Assembly (NCBI RefSeq): GCF_001639145.1
Contig: NZ_LROY01000002.1
Location: 2,450,501-2,514,500 of the forward strand
Length of the DNA: 64,000 nt
Reading direction: 5' to 3'
DNA from: Microbulbifer sp. Q7
GTDB lineage: Bacteria > Pseudomonadota > Gammaproteobacteria > Pseudomonadales > Cellvibrionaceae
Position numbers and translations under genes: made by a program. Shown here in pieces: positions 62,284 to 64,000 of this stretch; the first letter of the stretch is position 1; the number at the start of each line of letters is the position of its first letter. The notes below the pieces were generated by a model. The model was not told the DNA's origin. It ran no database searches and worked only from the letters and a program-made list of their open reading frames with translations.

Positions 62284-62654
62284 GGAGTTGTCTCCCCCAT
62301 CGTCACGTCATTTTATTTATTGGTTTCGCCATGAGGGGGCCCCTGAAAACACAAACAAACGACCCGCTCTGGCGCCAACGTATACTCCGCCGGTGTGCCA
62401 AATTGAGTCGTCCCACCTTTCCGAATTACGGAAAAATGGACTTTCCCACCTTCCCGCCCACAAAGCGGGAACAAAAAAGTTATTTATTTTCAATAAGTTA
62501 CAGATATCACGAAAAACTGAACCAGAAGGGTGCGCGATGTATTGGATGAAGCAGACGACCTTACCGAAAGGGCGAAAAATAGCCAACCGGATTCTGTGAC
62601 CACAAAGACACCGGCTACGGAGCCTGCAGGGAGATTCAGTGCCTCAGGCCGGAC
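62284..62654. other. Intergenic region of receptor 2 and malG
   Basis: These 371 bases hold the promoter of receptor 2. No protein gene was seen; short frames here lack start signals. No clear terminator of the malFG transcript was found. Confidence 0.5.
62407..62461 (-). promoter_or_regulatory. Two-part promoter element of receptor 2
   Basis: GTCGTCCCAC at 62407 and CCACCTTCCCGCCCAC at 62446-62461, 39 bases apart, 124 bases before the receptor start. It matches the element ahead of the GH3 gene in both blocks and in spacing. A TTTCCG/CGGAAA palindrome lies between the blocks. Confidence 0.6.
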
Positions 62655-63551
62655 TCAGCCCTTCACCGCACCCGCAACAAGCCCGGAAACCAGAAAGCGC
62701 TGCAATGCCAGAAACAGCAGCATTACCGGCAGAGAGACCAGAATGGAGCCCGCAGCGAAATATCCCCACTCGGAGGCGTAGTCACTGACAAAGAAACGCA
62801 ACCCCACCGGCACGGTGTAGAGTGACTCATCGTCCATGAATATCGAGGCGAGGATGAACTCGTTCCAGGCGGTCATGAATGCGAACAGCCCGGTCACGGC
62901 GATGGCCGGGCGCGCCAGGGGCAGGATGATTCGGGTGAAAATGGTCCAGTGACTGGCCCCGTCGAGCAGCGCGGACTCCTCGATCTCATAGGGCAGTGTG
63001 TCGAAGTAGCCCTTCAGCATCCACACACAGAACGGCAGCGCGGTAATCGAGTACACCAGTATCAGCCCCAGCCAGGAATTCCCCAGCCCCAGCCACTGCA
63101 CCACGATCACATAGAGAGGAATCAGCATCAGCACCGCGGGGAACATCTGCGAGATCAGAAACAGCAACATGCCCCGCTGGCGACCGGCGAAGCGGAAGCG
63201 GGAAAAGGCGTAAGCGGCGGTACAGCTGAGCGACAGCCCCACCAGCGTGGTGGCGACGGCCACCACCAGGCTGTTGAGCAGCCAGCGCAGGAACGGCTGC
63301 TCGGTGAGCACCGCGCGGAAGTTGTCGAGGGTCCACCGCTCCGGCAGCGGGATCAGCGCCTTCAGCTGCTGGGCGAGACTGGCGTCTTGCGGCAGGCCAA
63401 CGATCAGGGACTGCTGCCCGGAAAACGCGAGGCTGACCACCCACAGCATCGGGTAGAGCACGATCAGCGAAGCGAACACCAGCAGGGCAAAGCGCCAGCT
63501 CAGGATGTCGCTCAGGATTCGTGCCAATCGCTGCGGCAAGCGGAGTTTCAT
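62655..63551 (-). CDS. malG: Maltose-type ABC transporter permease MalG
   Basis: A 298-residue inner-membrane permease with six predicted helices. The EAA loop that contacts the ATPase is EIEESALLDGASHWTIFTRI followed by ILPLARPAI. The C-terminus SGLVAGAVKG is the classical MalG ending. ATG 63551 overlaps the malF stop as ATGA. Together with MalF it forms the channel for maltose and maltodextrins; the binding protein and ATPase must lie beyond the window. Confidence 0.92.
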   Translation of the reverse strand: MKLRLPQRLARILSDILSWRFALLVFASLIVLYPMLWVVSLAFSGQQSLIVGLPQDASLAQQLKALIPLPERWTLDNFRAVLTEQPFLRWLLNSLVVAVATTLVGLSLSCTAAYAFSRFRFAGRQRGMLLFLISQMFPAVLMLIPLYVIVVQWLGLGNSWLGLILVYSITALPFCVWMLKGYFDTLPYEIEESALLDGASHWTIFTRIILPLARPAIAVTGLFAFMTAWNEFILASIFMDDESLYTVPVGLRFFVSDYASEWGYFAAGSILVSLPVMLLFLALQRFLVSGLVAGAVKG

Positions 63552-64000
63552 CGCACCGCTCCCAGTGTGCGACTGATGCGCATCTGCCACATGGCGTAGC
63601 CGAACAGCAGCGCCAGGATCACCATGGAATAGGCGGCGGCGTAGGCGTACTGGTATTTTTCAAAGCCGATGCGAAACGCCCGGGTAATCAGGATATCGTT
63701 GGCCCCGGCGGGCGCACCGTCACTGACCAGGTAAATCACATTGAACATATTGAAGGTCCACACCACCGACAGGATCACCGCAGGAATCAGCACCGGCTTC
63801 AGCAATGGCAGGGTGATAGAACGGAACTGGAACCAGCGTCCGGCGCCTTCCACCCGGGCCACCTCATACAGCTCCCGCGGAATCGACTGCAGGCCGCCGA
63901 GGATCACCACCATCATAAACGGGATGCTCAGCCAAACATTGGTCACCACCCCGGTAAAAAAGCTCGCACCGATGGTGTCGAACCAGGCCACCGGGGCCAG
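63548..64000 (-). CDS. malF: Maltose-type ABC transporter permease MalF, C-terminal part
   Basis: The last 150 residues of MalF; the gene runs off the right edge. The EAA loop ELYEVARVEGAGRWFQFRSI followed by TLPLLKPVL is present, as are VWTFNMFNVIYLVSDGAP and the final helices. It is coupled to malG by overlap. It should be the inner-membrane partner of MalG. Confidence 0.9.
   Translation of the reverse strand: MAPVAWFDTIGASFFTGVVTNVWLSIPFMMVVILGGLQSIPRELYEVARVEGAGRWFQFRSITLPLLKPVLIPAVILSVVWTFNMFNVIYLVSDGAPAGANDILITRAFRIGFEKYQYAYAAAYSMVILALLFGYAMWQMRISRTLGAVR

Noticed and set aside
1..64000. CRISPR arrays, tRNA, rRNA and insertion sequences
   Set aside because: No regular repeat-spacer series, no recognisable tRNA or rRNA sequence and no transposase was seen on either strand.

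Overview
The window looks like a chromosomal segment of a GC-rich marine gammaproteobacterium that degrades polysaccharides. Large TonB-dependent receptors of the Xanthomonas/Caulobacter type, a MalT-type activator, several secreted amylases and a DUF2986 protein fit the Microbulbifer/Cellvibrionales group. This assignment is inferred from gene content and was not tested by any search. No rRNA, tRNA, CRISPR array or insertion sequence was recognised.

Layout. (1) 1-5.3 kb: the C-terminal part of a MalT regulator, a lower-GC pair of unknown genes, and a cytoplasmic GH13 alpha-glucosidase. (2) 5.8-17.1 kb: an L,D-transpeptidase; a five-gene minus-strand operon (bactofilin, double methyltransferase-like protein, ZorA/MotA-like motor protein, ZorB/OmpA-like protein, cysteine-rich protein); an AGCS symporter; an S9 peptidase; and a sugar-type MFS transporter. 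(3) 17.4-26.5 kb: an accessory region with hipBA, a cluster of palindromes, a short integron-cassette array with recognisable attC sites but no integrase (acyltransferase, sulfotransferase, unknown protein, ccdAB), then assorted small genes. (4) 26.6-38.5 kb: a starch/maltodextrin locus with four secreted or lipoprotein GH13 enzymes and one GH31 alpha-glucosidase. (5) 38.8-46.3 kb: a universal stress protein, a 1300-residue secreted M19-dipeptidase-like protein, an esterase and a flavin-dependent halogenase. (6) 46.4-62.3 kb: two TonB-dependent receptor modules carrying halogenases, a cupin-8 protein, glucokinase, a membrane AraC regulator and a GH3 beta-glucosidase. (7) 62.6-64 kb: the ABC permeases MalG and MalF, the latter cut by the window edge.

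How the genes work together. Surface and periplasmic amylases cut starch, a TonB-dependent receptor imports maltodextrins, GH31 and GH13 alpha-glucosidases release glucose, MFS or MalFG transporters carry sugars across the inner membrane, and glucokinase phosphorylates glucose. I find a conserved element of about 25 bp ending in GGGAGGA(T/G)G, close to the classical MalT box, ahead of six of these genes. It ties them to the MalT at the left edge. A second, unrelated two-part element precedes the GH3 gene and the second receptor with identical internal spacing, and a relative of it precedes the AraC gene, suggesting a separate beta-glucan regulon.

The best candidate for an undescribed system is the ZorAB-like motor operon at 6.5-11.7 kb. 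It has the Zorya-type motor pair but none of the known Zorya effectors.
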